The notes: generated by a model from the letters alone, not told the origin. Positions 33,863 to 43,683 are shown, numbered from the stretch's first letter. The stretch is 64,000 bases of DNA from FEN-1219 sp963810755 (GCA_963810755.1 CAWEOP010000009.1:186001-250000); one strand, 5' to 3'. Made by a program: numbers and translations.

Positions 33863-35953
33863 ATGGCGAACAGAGCGTGTCGTTCGGCTCTGACATTCCT
33901 TCTGCTGACGTCGTCCTCGATCCTCGTCGCTGCCGGTGCCTCGGCCCAGGGCGCGCCGACGACGACGAAGGGCGACTGGCCGCTCTACACGGCCGACCTC
34001 CACGGCACGAAGTACTCGCCGCTCGCGCAAATCGACGCGGGCAATTTCGCCGATCTCGAGGTGGCGTGGTCGTTCAAGACGGACAATCTCGGCAGCCGCC
34101 CCGAGTACAAGCTCGAGGGCACGCCGCTCGCCGTCAACGGCATCCTCTACACGACGGCGGGCACCCGCCGCAGCGCGATCGCGCTCGATGGCGCAACCGG
34201 CGAGCTGATTTGGACCTATGGGTTGCGCGAAGGGAAGCGCGGCGGTTACGCACCGCGGCAGCTTTCTGGGCGCGGACTCTCGTACTGGACCAACGGCAGC
34301 GGGGACGAACGCGTGCTGTATGTGACGCCGGGCTATCGACTCGTCGCGCTCAATGCCAAGACCGGTCAGCCGATCGACTCGTTCGGCAACCATGGCATCG
34401 TGGATCTGAAGGTCGGCGTCGTCAAAGGCACCGGCGAGCAAATCGATCTCGAGACGGGTGAGATCGGGCTGCATTCCACGCCGACCGTCGTGGGCAACGT
34501 GATCATCGTCGGTTCCGCCATGGCCGAGGGCTTCACGATCGCGACGTCGAACAACACGAAGGGCCTCGTCCGAGCCTTCGACGTCCGCACGGGCAAGCTG
34601 ATCTGGAAATTCGACACCATGCCGGGGCCCGGCGAGCTCGGTCATGAGACTTGGGAGGACGGCTCGTGGGAGCGCAACGGCAACACCGGCGTGTGGACGC
34701 AGATCACCGTGGACGAGGAAGCGGGCCTCGTCTATCTGCCGGTTGAATCGCCGACGTCGGACTTCTACGGCGGCGCGCGACCCGGGAACAATCTCTTCGG
34801 CGAGAGCCTCGTCGCCGTCGATCTCAAGACCGGGCAGCGCAAGTGGCATTTTCAGTTCGTGCATCACCCGATCTGGGACCACGACATGTCGTCGGCGCCG
34901 CTGCTTGCCGACGTGCGCATCGACGGTCGCCTGCGCAAGGTCGTGGCCGTCCCGAGCAAGCAAAGCTATCTCTACGTCTTCGATCGGATCACGGGCGAGC
35001 CGATCTGGCCGATCAACGAGACACCGATGCCGCAGAGCACGGTGCCGGGCGAGAAAACGTCGCCGACGCAACCGATCCCGAGCAAGCCACCGGCCTACGC
35101 GCGCAACTACCTCGCGGTACCCGACGACGTCATCGACTTCACGCCCGAGATGCGCGCCAAGGGGCTCGAAATTCTAGAGCGCTACCAAACCGGACCGATC
35201 TACAACCCACCGGTGGCCGGCAGCGTGGACGGAGTGCTCGGTGCGATCGTGGTCGGCAACGCGTCGGGCGGCACGAACTGGCCCGGCGGCGGCATGGATC
35301 CGGAGACGGGCATCGTCTACGTGCAGGCCGCGAACTCGTTCGTCACCGGTGCGTCGGTGACGGAGCCCCCACGCGGTTTCTCCGACCTGCGCTATCAATA
35401 TGGCGTCAAAGGCCAGAGCTTTCGCCTCTACCATGCGGCCGGCACCGGCTCGAACCCCGACGCAGCCCCGCCGGCAAGCTTCGCTGGAGACCAGGTCGCA
35501 GGCGCGAAGCCGATCCCGCGTCTCGAAGTCGACGGGCTGCCGATCGTGAAACCGCCGTACGGGCTGCTCGCGGCGATCGATCTGCGCGACGGCGAGCTCA
35601 AGTGGCGGGTCCCCCACGGCGATACGCCGGACCTGGTCCGCAATCATCCGACACTGAAGAGCATGAGCATCCCGAAGACGGGCCAGCCCGGCAGCGTGGG
35701 CCTGCTCGTTACAAAGACGCTCGTGATCCTAGGCGATCCCGAGGTGACGACCACTGCCGAGCACGCGCGCGGTGCGATGCTTCGCGCCTACGACAAAGCC
35801 ACGGGCGAGCAAGTCGGTGCCGTCTATCTTCCCGCGTCACAGAGCGGATCGCCGATGACCTACACGGCGAACGGTAAGCAGTTCATCGTGGTGGCCGTCA
35901 GTGGTGGACCGTACTCCGGCGAGTACTTGGGCTTGAGCCTCCCTAAGGACTGA
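33863..35953 (+). CDS. PQQ-dependent dehydrogenase (quinoprotein)
   Basis: A 696-residue periplasmic enzyme with a signal peptide (LTFLLLTSSSILVAAGASAQ) and an eight-bladed PQQ propeller: WPLYTADLHGTKYSPLAQID at the start of the mature part, WTYGLREGKRGGYAPRQLSG, FVHHPIWDHDMSSAPLLADV, VGNASGGTNWPGGGMDPETG, and the final blade PMTYTANGKQFIVVAVSGG. No membrane or heme domain is attached, so electrons should pass to the cytochrome c encoded nine bases downstream. The related group is often labelled quinoprotein glucose dehydrogenase, but specificity is unknown. No pqq synthesis genes are in the window. Confidence 0.92.
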   Translation: MANRACRSALTFLLLTSSSILVAAGASAQGAPTTTKGDWPLYTADLHGTKYSPLAQIDAGNFADLEVAWSFKTDNLGSRPEYKLEGTPLAVNGILYTTAGTRRSAIALDGATGELIWTYGLREGKRGGYAPRQLSGRGLSYWTNGSGDERVLYVTPGYRLVALNAKTGQPIDSFGNHGIVDLKVGVVKGTGEQIDLETGEIGLHSTPTVVGNVIIVGSAMAEGFTIATSNNTKGLVRAFDVRTGKLIWKFDTMPGPGELGHETWEDGSWERNGNTGVWTQITVDEEAGLVYLPVESPTSDFYGGARPGNNLFGESLVAVDLKTGQRKWHFQFVHHPIWDHDMSSAPLLADVRIDGRLRKVVAVPSKQSYLYVFDRITGEPIWPINETPMPQSTVPGEKTSPTQPIPSKPPAYARNYLAVPDDVIDFTPEMRAKGLEILERYQTGPIYNPPVAGSVDGVLGAIVVGNASGGTNWPGGGMDPETGIVYVQAANSFVTGASVTEPPRGFSDLRYQYGVKGQSFRLYHAAGTGSNPDAAPPASFAGDQVAGAKPIPRLEVDGLPIVKPPYGLLAAIDLRDGELKWRVPHGDTPDLVRNHPTLKSMSIPKTGQPGSVGLLVTKTLVILGDPEVTTTAEHARGAMLRAYDKATGEQVGAVYLPASQSGSPMTYTANGKQFIVVAVSGGPYSGEYLGLSLPKD

Positions 35954-35961
35954 TCCTCCGC

Positions 35962-36420
35962 GTGCAGCTTCGAATGCTCATCGCACCGGGCGCGACGGCA
36001 CTCCTCGCCGTCGCGTTGTGGCCTGCTCCGGGAAGCACGCAGTCGCCGTCGCGCTCGACGTGGAGTGGCGTCTACTCGCCGGCGCAAGCGGATCGTGGCC
36101 TTCAGCTGTACCTCTCGACGTGCTCGCAGTGCCACGGCCCGGACATGACCGGCATCGACTCCGCGCCGCCGCTCACCGGCGGGAAGTTCGCGGCGAACTG
36201 GAACGGCGTCACTCTCGGCGACATGGTCGAGCGCATCCGGATCTCGATGCCGCAGAACAACCCGGGCACACTCACGCGGGCGGAAATCGCCGACGTGACG
36301 GCATATCTTCTGCAACAAAACGGGTTCCCGGCCGGCGAGACCGAGCTCCCGCGCCAGAACGCTGTCTTGCAGACGATCGCCTACGAGGCTTACGGCCCCG
36401 GCACGCAAGGGGGCAACTGA
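35962..36420 (+). CDS. Periplasmic c-type cytochrome, electron acceptor of the PQQ enzyme
   Basis: A 152-residue monoheme cytochrome with a signal peptide and heme motif CSQCH at about residues 54-58 (LQLYLSTCSQCHGPDMTGID). The likely axial methionine is in RISMPQNNPGTLT, and ADVTAYLLQQNGFPAG is the usual C-terminal helix. It starts at GTG 35962, immediately after the dehydrogenase, and is surely co-transcribed with it. It probably carries electrons from PQQ to the respiratory chain. Confidence 0.92.
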   Translation: MQLRMLIAPGATALLAVALWPAPGSTQSPSRSTWSGVYSPAQADRGLQLYLSTCSQCHGPDMTGIDSAPPLTGGKFAANWNGVTLGDMVERIRISMPQNNPGTLTRAEIADVTAYLLQQNGFPAGETELPRQNAVLQTIAYEAYGPGTQGGN

Positions 36421-36422
36421 AC

Positions 36423-36524
36423 ATGGGCTACGATGGCTTCGTCGCGCGCGAGGGACGGAGTCCGCTGATCGATCTCGCGCGCGCCTGCGACGTTTCGACC
36501 GTGACTTTAGAGGACCCTGCATGA
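36423..36524 (+). CDS. Possible 33-residue leader-like ORF
   Basis: Three bases after the cytochrome stop, ATG 36423 opens MGYDGFVAREGRSPLIDLAR, ending by ATGA overlap with the next gene. No ribosome-binding site is clear and no family is known. It may be a translational coupler, or the residue of a longer gene. Confidence 0.3.
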   Translation: MGYDGFVAREGRSPLIDLARACDVSTVTLEDPA

Positions 36525-37982
36525 AGTGCACTGAACGTTTCTGGACCGCCGCGGCCGCCACATGCCTGGCAGCTTCGCTCACCGCGCCTGGCGCCACTCA
36601 GCAGATCGCGGACCCGGGCTTCAAGAGCGTGGGCCGCGGCGCGCCGCTGGCCGTCGCGCTGCCCGCGCCGACGCTGCCGCTCGGTCCGCAGGCTGGACCC
36701 CCCAATCCCGAACAGATGCAGCGCATCTTTCAAGACCTCATGAGTTATCCGTTCGTCGGGCCACTGAATTTATCGGCGCCAGGCGCGCCGCCAGGAACGG
36801 GGGCGATGATTGGTTCGGCGTTCGACGGCGCCGCCCCAGCCGGCGTGCAGCCCCTGCCGGTGGACATCTTCACGTCCAAAGACTTCTACGCGGACCGCGC
36901 GCTGTGGACCGACAAGCGCTATTTCCGTTGCAACAGCCCGCAAGGGCTCGAAGCCCAGCGCGGCGCGATCTTCGCCGCCGACGATCGGCAACGACCCGCC
37001 GCGCACCGCCGCGTGGGGATATTGCGACCGCGACTATCCGCGCGAAGCGATCGTGAGCCCGTACGAATTCAAGACCGCGCAGGAGCACTACGAGGCGCTG
37101 CTCGCCGAAACCAAGAAGCGCGGCGGCCCCACGCAGCACACCTACGCGACCGTGCCGGGCGAGCTGAACGGCCGTTATGCGCCGGGCAACCTCTTCGAGA
37201 ACTGGTATTCGATGATGATCGCGGTGCAGTTCCCGACGGTGCTATCGGTGCTGACGCCCGAATACCAGAAGCGCCTCGTCCAGGACGCCTACCACCAGGG
37301 CAACACCAACGCGCCGCAGTGGCCCTCGCAGTACTGCTGGCCCGAGGGCTTCATGCGGCGCTGGTATTTCGCGGCGATCCAGTTCCCGCAGTCCTTCATC
37401 GTTACGCCATCGATGGTGCAGATCGACGGCGGGCGTCGCGGACAACTTCGTCACGAACATCCATGTCGGCCGCACGTTCCGTACGCGACGGTGCGGTGCC
37501 GCGCTTGGGCGCCGACGTGCCGCGCTGGTACGGCGAGACGATCGGCTTCTGGGACAAGGACGCGCTGATCACCTGGACGTCGAACATCCAGGGCTGGGCC
37601 GGCCACGGCGCCTTCGAGTTCTCGAGCAAGCTGCAAACGATCGAGATCTACACGCCGATGCGCGACGCGGCGGGCAAGGTCACGGCGCTGAACCACGAGT
37701 CCGTCTTCTACGATCCGGAGGCTTTCGTCGAGCCGATCCGGATCGTCCGCAACTACCAGCGGCTGAGCGGCTTCGAGGAAGGCGATCCTCCTCCGTTCAT
37801 CGAGTGCATTCCGACCATCTATCCCGATCAAGGGCCACTCGACGCCCGTGAGCCCCGGCACCGTCATCGAGTACGAGGTGCCCGACATGTTCGGGCGACC
37901 ATGGGCGCAGCTCTGGGAGAAGTACTTCGAGCAGGGAATGAAGAGGCCCGACGAGAAGGACATCTTCGAGTTCGGTAAGTAG
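36521..37982 (+). pseudogene. Exported DUF-type protein of the PQQ operon, reading frame broken four times
   Basis: Starts with a signal peptide (MKCTERFWTAAAATCLAASL) and ends DEKDIFEFGK at TAG 37980-37982. Between, the sense shifts frame near 36980, 37433, 37490 and 37848, each time as one extra base. Recovered pieces include IGNDPPRTAAWGYCDRDYPR, WPEGFMRRWYFAAIQF, PRWYGETIGFWDKDALITW and GTVIEYEVPDMFGRPWAQLW. Joined, it resembles the family of secreted proteins with the GExxGxWxGDTLVV-like core, such as the gene at 50579-52036. It follows the dehydrogenase and cytochrome, so a role around that oxidation is possible. Either a pseudogene or erroneous sequence. Confidence 0.72.
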
Positions 37983-38035
37983 CCTTCCCGAACCATCGGC
38001 GAACGCGCTGAAGAGTCGCGGGACGTGGTAATAAG

Positions 38036-38800
38036 ATGAGTGCGACCGACCTGGATTCGATTCGTGCGGCACTCGAGAGGCGCGAGTTCTTTCTCGTCTA
38101 TCTGCCCACGGTGTTGTTGCGCGATGGCCGTTGCGTCGGCGCTGAGGCGCTCATTCGCTGGCGACGCCCGGGCAATGTCGTGGTCGAACCCGAACACTTC
38201 ATTCCGCTGACCGACCAGACCCCTCTGTCCGGTGCAATCACCTACTGGGTGATCGATACCGTTGCCGATGAGATTGGAGACTGGCTCGGCGCCAACGAAG
38301 ACGCCCACATCAGCATCAACGTACCGCCGGAGATTCTCGGACGCGGCGGACTCGACTACGCGGCGACCAAGTCGGGGCTGCGCGCTCGCGTGAAGCAAGT
38401 GATCCTGGAAATCACCGAGCGCGGAATACCGGATCAGTTGGGACTCGACGCGCTCAACGGCATCGCCGCGACGGGCGCGCGCGTAGCGCTCGACGACACC
38501 TCGCTCTCCGGTGCCAATCTGGCGCTGCTTACTCGCTGCAACTTCGACATCGTGAAGATCGACAAGGCACTCGTGCAACAACTCGCCACCGGCGAGCCGC
38601 GGCCGGCGTGGCTGGACGCGCTCGGCGGCCTGCTGAAATCGACGCCGCTGCAGATCATCGCCGAGGGTGTCGAGACCGTGATGCAGGCCGACTCCCTGAA
38701 GGCTGCCGGCGTGCAGATGGCGCAAGGTCACTTCTTCTCGCGGCCGCTGTTGGCCGACGACTTCTTCCGCTACTACGCCGCGAACCGCGGCGGCCTATAG
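38036..38800 (+). CDS. EAL-domain protein, cyclic-di-GMP phosphodiesterase-like
   Basis: A 254-residue stand-alone EAL domain. Present are GAEALIRW (E37), N95 in INVPPE, E125 in VILEITE, the D153-D154 pair, K174 in VKIDK and E210/E213 in IIAEGVET, with QGHFFSRPL near the end. The loop normally DDFGTGYSS is DDTSLSGAN, so phenylalanine and the TG pair are lost. Loop-6 changes often reduce catalysis, so this may be a weak enzyme or a c-di-GMP receptor. No sensory domain is attached. Confidence 0.85.
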   Translation: MSATDLDSIRAALERREFFLVYLPTVLLRDGRCVGAEALIRWRRPGNVVVEPEHFIPLTDQTPLSGAITYWVIDTVADEIGDWLGANEDAHISINVPPEILGRGGLDYAATKSGLRARVKQVILEITERGIPDQLGLDALNGIAATGARVALDDTSLSGANLALLTRCNFDIVKIDKALVQQLATGEPRPAWLDALGGLLKSTPLQIIAEGVETVMQADSLKAAGVQMAQGHFFSRPLLADDFFRYYAANRGGL

Positions 38801-38848
38801 TTCGCGTCTGCGTTTGGCGATGATCGTAGCGCGGCATTCATCGTCGAC

Positions 38849-39268
38849 TTACCCAGCCGGCTTCGGCGACGACTCCGCGACGGCGATCAGCCATTCGCGA
38901 AATGCAGCCACGTTCGGCAGCGTTAGATACGAATCGGGGCAGACGAAGTAATAGCTGCGAGCAAAGCGCAGTGCCTGCGGGTGAGCGAGCACCACGTGCC
39001 CTTCCGCGATCTCGTCCGCGGCGAGCGACCAGCGCCCGAGCGCGAGACCATGTCGCCGGGGCCGCGCAGGCGACCGTAGCGCTTGAAGAGCTTGGGTGAG
39101 CAGACGGCCACGAGCCATTCGTCCATCAACCGTTGCGCATGAACGCGCGGCCGGCCGGGCCGCGCTGAAGCTGCGTTGCGCGGCGACCGCTTCGAACACG
39201 CGCACTGCGTTCAAAGGCAGTCGCGCGGAGCGCACCGAAGGTCTCTCGGGTCGCGTCTTCCTTTTCAT
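38849..39268 (-). pseudogene. LysR-family regulator pseudogene (GcvA-like)
   Basis: Three separated pieces of one LysR protein survive. The start of the helix-turn-helix is RLPLNAVRVFEAVAAQRSFS. About 500 bases seem missing, then in another frame comes DEWLVAVCSPKLFKRYGRLR from the middle of the effector domain. After a second gap, LALGRWSLAADEIAEGHVVL and ALRFARSYYFVCPDSYLTLP give the C-terminus. Frame changes and missing segments make a functional protein impossible. The gene it controlled may have been the GST or beta-lactamase-like genes typical of GcvA relatives, but that is guesswork. Confidence 0.82.
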
Positions 39269-39410
39269 CTTCTCGGTTCAGAACAACTGAACGATGGTTC
39301 AGATACTCGAATTGCCCCCACCGCACTACGGAGCACAATGGCGCGCATCGACACCCGGTCCTGGCACGGCGCGTCGAGACATCGAGGCTACCAACTGTAC
39401 GGGAGGCACC

Positions 39411-39764
39411 ATGTTCGGAATCATCGCGAGATACGCGCCCGCCCTAGCGGCGTTTGGCGTGCTGACGACTGGTCCATTCGGAGCGAATGCGCAAAGTGCA
39501 GAACCGGCTGCGGAGCTACCGAGCGTCACGGTAAGTTACACCGATCTCAATCTAAATACGCCTGCTGGCGTGGAAGCGTTGTACGCTCGTTTGCGCGCAG
39601 CCGCACGGGAAGTGTGCAACGTGCGCGAACGGCGCGGACTCGCCGAGGCGATGGAGTCGAAGACTTGCTATCGGCACGCGCTCGGTGCGGCGGTCGATGA
39701 CGTGAAAGTGCTGACGTCGAACGCCCCGCTCCGCGCAGCGAGCACACGCGACGACCTATCCTGA
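39411..39764 (+). CDS. UrcA family protein
   Basis: A 117-residue exported protein: signal peptide (APALAAFGVLTTGPFGANA), then the UrcA signature VTVSYTDLNLNTPAGVEALY, AAREVCNV and a second cysteine in SKTCYRHAL, forming the usual disulfide-linked helical unit. UrcA proteins are small periplasmic proteins with unknown role, common in sphingomonads and steroid-degrading gammaproteobacteria. GGGAGG precedes ATG 39411. Confidence 0.85.
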   Translation: MFGIIARYAPALAAFGVLTTGPFGANAQSAEPAAELPSVTVSYTDLNLNTPAGVEALYARLRAAAREVCNVRERRGLAEAMESKTCYRHALGAAVDDVKVLTSNAPLRAASTRDDLS

Positions 39765-39864
39765 GCGTGGAGGGCGGACACGCGGCGAGCGTCTGGCTCA
39801 GTCGATCGCGACACTTTCTGCGTCACCTGGTGGCGCTTCCGCGGGAACGCCGTTATGTTGTGTC

Positions 39865-40506
39865 GTGCCCATGGGCCAATTGAAACTCTACGGCGAACCC
39901 GGCTGGGGCTCGGCGATCGTCGAGGCCCAGCTCGCGTGGTACGGCTTCGAGTACGAATTCGAGCAAGTCGGCGACTTGTTCCGATCCCCCGATGCGCGCC
40001 GCCGGCTCGAGAGCGTGAATCCGCTCGCGCAGGTGCCGACGCTCGTGCTCGCGGACGGCACGGTGATGACCGAGAGCGCGGCCATCACGTTGTTCTTGGC
40101 GGACATTGCGAGCGACGATTCGCTGGTGCCACGCGCAGCGGATCCGCTGCGCCCGGGGTTCCTGCGTTGGCTGATTTTTCTGGTCGCGAACGTCTATCCG
40201 ACTTACACGTACGCAGACGACCCGTCGCGTTTCGTCGAAGCGAGCGACGCGCAGCAGAGCTTCAAGGACTCCGTCGGTCGATACGCGTGCAGGCTCTATT
40301 CGCTGCTGGAGCGCCAAGCCGGAGAGCCCTGGTTCTTCGGCAGTAGGTTCTCGGTCTTGGACGTGTATCTCGCGGTGATGACGCATTGGCGCCCCCGGCG
40401 CACGTGGTTCGCGGAGCACGCGCCGCGTTTGTTCGCGATCGCGACGAAGACCGAAGCACTCGATCGCCTCGCCGCCGTGTGGCGCAAGAATTTCGCGAGC
40501 GGCTGA
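39865..40506 (+). CDS. Glutathione S-transferase
   Basis: A 213-residue cytosolic GST. The thioredoxin-fold domain (about 4-82) has LKLYGEPGWGSAIVEAQLAW, the cis-proline region NPLAQVPTLVLADG and the ES pair TESAAITLFLADI. The alpha domain has FFGSRFSVLDVYLAVMTHW with the capping-box aspartate. GTG 39865 and ATG 39871 are both possible starts. The substrate is unknown. A terminator shared with the convergent TonB receptor gene follows. Confidence 0.92.
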   Translation: MPMGQLKLYGEPGWGSAIVEAQLAWYGFEYEFEQVGDLFRSPDARRRLESVNPLAQVPTLVLADGTVMTESAAITLFLADIASDDSLVPRAADPLRPGFLRWLIFLVANVYPTYTYADDPSRFVEASDAQQSFKDSVGRYACRLYSLLERQAGEPWFFGSRFSVLDVYLAVMTHWRPRRTWFAEHAPRLFAIATKTEALDRLAAVWRKNFASG

Positions 40507-40521
40507 CGCACCGAAAAAGAA

Positions 40522-40552
40522 GGGCCGGCGCTCCGCAGCGCCAGCCCTTGTA
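40522..40552. terminator. Bidirectional terminator between GST and TonB receptor
   Basis: GGGCCGGCGCT / AGCGCCAGCCC inverted repeat at 40522-40547 with an A-rich run before (GAAAAAGAA) and a short T pair after, between two convergent genes. Confidence 0.7.
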
Positions 40553-40575
40553 TCCTGACTCCCTCGCTCAGCCGG

Positions 40576-43500
40576 TCAGAACTTCACGTTCGCTGCCAAG
40601 AAGATCTGGCGGCCGAACATGTCATAGGTCGAGTAGGTGTTCGGTGAACCGCCCCCAACGACCTCCGATCCCAAGAGCGGCGGGGCGTTGTCGGTGATGT
40701 TGTTGATGCCCGCTCGCAGCTCGACCTTCTTGATTTCGTACGTCGCGGCGAGATCGAAGTAGCTCTGCGCGCCGATCTTGGCATTGAACGAATCGTAGCC
40801 GGCGAACGAGGACTGATTCAGCGTCGGGTCCGGATCGTTGTTGTCCTGCTTCACTTCGCTGATGTAGCGCCAACCGAGCGAAACCGACAGGCGCGAGCCC
40901 GTCTGCCAGGTCGCCCGCACGACGTGTCGCCACTCGGGGTTGACGGTTTGGCACGTGAGCCCGAACAGGCCCGTGCAGTCGTATGTGTGCGCGCCGGGGT
41001 ACGGCGTGCTCTCGTTGGTCAGCATGTAAGAGCCGGCCAGCGCCAGGTTGAGCGAGCCGCCGCGATCGAAATCGAACAGATAGGCTGCCTGCAAGTCGAC
41101 GCCACTGTTCTCGCCGCTGGCGACGTTTTGGCTGGTCTGCACGATGTAACCGCCGCCTGCCACGCTCGCACCTTGCAGCGAGAAGGTCGTGGGCTGGCGG
41201 ACAAGCTGACTACAGAACACCGGATCACCCGTGTCGGGGCAACCGTTGAGGATCACGCCGGCGGGCAGAGTATCGATCACGTCGTCGATCTGCACTTGCC
41301 AATAGTCGACGCTGACCGTGAATCCCCGGAAGCGCTCGGGCGTGAGCGACACGCCGATGCTGTAGGTGTCCGCCTCTTCCGGCCTCAGGGTCAGGTTCCC
41401 ACCCTGACTTTGCGATAGCTGGCTCGCCGTGCCCTGCGGGATCGTGTTGGTCGTTCCACCGTTGCCGTACGCCGCCGTGAACGCCGCTGCCTGACTCGTC
41501 TGAACGGTCCGCAGACATTCCTGCAAGGAATTCACGGCCGGAACCAGGGTGGCGCCGCTAAACGTCGGGGCGCAGGGGTCGGCGCCGATCGTGATCTGGC
41601 CGATGGACTGCGGGTTGAAGAGCTCGATGATGCTCGGCGCGCGGATCGCGTTGTTGTACGAGGCCCGAATCCGCACGCTCTTCACCGGCGCGTACTGGAT
41701 CTCGAACTTCGAAGTGTCTGCGTTTCCGCTGGTCGAATAATCGGAGCTGCGAAACCCGACGTCGATGCTGAGATCCGCGGCACCGCGCTTATCCTGGATC
41801 AGCGGAACGCGCAGCTCGGCGAAGTATTCGTCAACCTGGATCGACTGGTCGATGGCCACGGATGCGCCGCCAAATCCCGAGAGCAGGCCGCTCAGCTCGG
41901 CCTCATCCGGCTTGAACTGAACATGGTCCTCTCGAGTCTCGTAGCCGACGTTGACCGACAGGCCTTCCGTCGCCGACGGCAGCTTGACGCCGTACTCGCC
42001 GAGGTCGCCCGTGAAATCGGCGTGCACAGTGCGCAGCGCCGTCGTGCCATAAGCCGTACCGTCCGTGTAGAGGTAGGCGAGCGCGTCCTGGGTCACGCCC
42101 CCGTCGGCAAAGATGTTGTAGGGGACGCACGGCGAGCCGCTGATGCAAACCGGCGTGCCGCCTGCGCCGGTCGTAACCTGTAGCGCGTTCGTGATCCTTT
42201 CGAAGTTCAGGTATCTGTTGTTGGAGTTGTAGAACTGCACGTAGTAATACTGTGCGTAGCCGTCGTAGCTCCACGCGGGGCTGAGATCGCCCCTGAGGCC
42301 CGCCACCCCGCGGTAGTTGGTGTGCTCGAAGTCCGACTGGCGTCCGCCGCCCTCGATGTTGCGACGCCCGATTTCCACGCTTGCCAAGGCCGATCCCGGC
42401 ACCGCCGTATCGTTTGTGATCTGCTGAGCCGAGCAGAGAATGTTTCTCTGCTGGGCGCTCAGCAACGGATTGCTGCAATTGATCTGATAGTTACCGTCGG
42501 CCGTGAGCGGGTTGCTTGCCCTGAACAACGCCGACGGCGCGATCTCCTGATGCGTCTGGTCGTTCATGAAGTTGAATTCCACGTAGGGCTGCACGTGGTC
42601 ATTGAGGTCGTAGTGCCCTATCACGCCGGCAGTGGATCGCTTGTACTGCCGGGACATGTAAATGTCCTTCTGGGAATTGAAGACGGCCGGCGGCGTCGTA
42701 TCGCTACCGTACGGCAGGAACTGATTCCCACCACCGACGCTATAGACCGCCGTGGGGTTCGTTCCGTTAGGGCCGCTCTTCGGCTGAAACCGATTGGAGT
42801 TGCTCGACCCGCTCATGAACACGTCGCCTAGCGGCACGCCGTCGTCGTCGGTGTTCGTGAACACCTGGCCGGCGCCGAAATCGCGCTGGTTGGACCTTAC
42901 GGGGTCCTGCGTTTGGTAACCGAGATAAACGGTGAAATTCCCGCGACCGTCACCGGTGTTGGCGCCGCCCATCAAGCTGTAATTCGTGCTGCGTCCGTCC
43001 GTCGAGGTCCCGCTCGGCGCGTCGAAATCCGCCTCGGCGGCTAGCGACTGCGCGAACGAGTTGTCGTTGTCGTGGTAGTTGAAGCCCGTCTGGGCCTCGA
43101 ACTCGATGCCCTCGAAGTCCCTTTTCGTGATGAAGTTCACCACGCCCGCGACAGCATCGGAACCGTACACGGCCGATGCGCCACCCGTGACGACTTCCAC
43201 GCGCTCAACCAGTCGTGACGGGATCTGGTCGAGGTCCGGCGCCGGCGATTGGATCACCGTGTAAGGCGAGCCGTTACCCAGCCGACGGCCGTTCACGAGC
43301 ACGAGCGTCCGGTTCGGTCCAAGACCGCGAAGGTCGGCGGTCGCGACGCCACCCGCCGTGGTCAAACCGCTGGTCCTGTTGCCGAGGTCTTGCCCGAGGT
43401 CGTTGCTGAAACTCTGCGGCAGCAGTTGGAGGATGTCGCTGACGTCATTTCTGCCCGAGATCGCGATCTCTTGCGCGGTGACGACCTGTATCGGGCTCGT

Positions 43501-43683
43501 GCTGACGCTGTTGGCGTTGGGTACCCGCGTGCCCGTGACGACGATCTGCTCGGGGGTTGGAGCCTGCGCCTGGGCCCAAGAGGCCATGGGGAGCAGGACG
43601 CTGGCGAGAACCAATTCACGACGGACCGTTGCCCTACTCTTCGTGCTCGACGCCATAGGACCACGTAGCGGTTTCTTGTTCAT
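40576..43683 (-). CDS. TonB-dependent outer-membrane receptor
   Basis: A 1035-residue receptor. Signal peptide (LVLASVLLPMASWAQAQ), TonB-box-like EQIVVTGTRVP, plug domain with IQVVTAQEIAISGRNDVSDI, LVLVNGRRLG, VERVEVVTGGASAVYGSDAV and AGVVNFITKRDFEG, then a large beta-barrel ending in the typical C-terminal phenylalanine (IFLAANVKF). There is no N-terminal signalling domain. The large size and divergent position relative to the GH3 beta-glucosidase suggest import of oligosaccharides or glycosides, but this is inference. Start ATG 43683 has AAGGGG upstream. Confidence 0.94.
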   Translation of the reverse strand: MNKKPLRGPMASSTKSRATVRRELVLASVLLPMASWAQAQAPTPEQIVVTGTRVPNANSVSTSPIQVVTAQEIAISGRNDVSDILQLLPQSFSNDLGQDLGNRTSGLTTAGGVATADLRGLGPNRTLVLVNGRRLGNGSPYTVIQSPAPDLDQIPSRLVERVEVVTGGASAVYGSDAVAGVVNFITKRDFEGIEFEAQTGFNYHDNDNSFAQSLAAEADFDAPSGTSTDGRSTNYSLMGGANTGDGRGNFTVYLGYQTQDPVRSNQRDFGAGQVFTNTDDDGVPLGDVFMSGSSNSNRFQPKSGPNGTNPTAVYSVGGGNQFLPYGSDTTPPAVFNSQKDIYMSRQYKRSTAGVIGHYDLNDHVQPYVEFNFMNDQTHQEIAPSALFRASNPLTADGNYQINCSNPLLSAQQRNILCSAQQITNDTAVPGSALASVEIGRRNIEGGGRQSDFEHTNYRGVAGLRGDLSPAWSYDGYAQYYYVQFYNSNNRYLNFERITNALQVTTGAGGTPVCISGSPCVPYNIFADGGVTQDALAYLYTDGTAYGTTALRTVHADFTGDLGEYGVKLPSATEGLSVNVGYETREDHVQFKPDEAELSGLLSGFGGASVAIDQSIQVDEYFAELRVPLIQDKRGAADLSIDVGFRSSDYSTSGNADTSKFEIQYAPVKSVRIRASYNNAIRAPSIIELFNPQSIGQITIGADPCAPTFSGATLVPAVNSLQECLRTVQTSQAAAFTAAYGNGGTTNTIPQGTASQLSQSQGGNLTLRPEEADTYSIGVSLTPERFRGFTVSVDYWQVQIDDVIDTLPAGVILNGCPDTGDPVFCSQLVRQPTTFSLQGASVAGGGYIVQTSQNVASGENSGVDLQAAYLFDFDRGGSLNLALAGSYMLTNESTPYPGAHTYDCTGLFGLTCQTVNPEWRHVVRATWQTGSRLSVSLGWRYISEVKQDNNDPDPTLNQSSFAGYDSFNAKIGAQSYFDLAATYEIKKVELRAGINNITDNAPPLLGSEVVGGGSPNTYSTYDMFGRQIFLAANVKF

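Noticed and set aside
33722..35071. Large minus-strand frame over the PQQ dehydrogenase
   Set aside because: High-GC shadow of a gene with clear propeller motifs; no ribosome-binding site or protein family.
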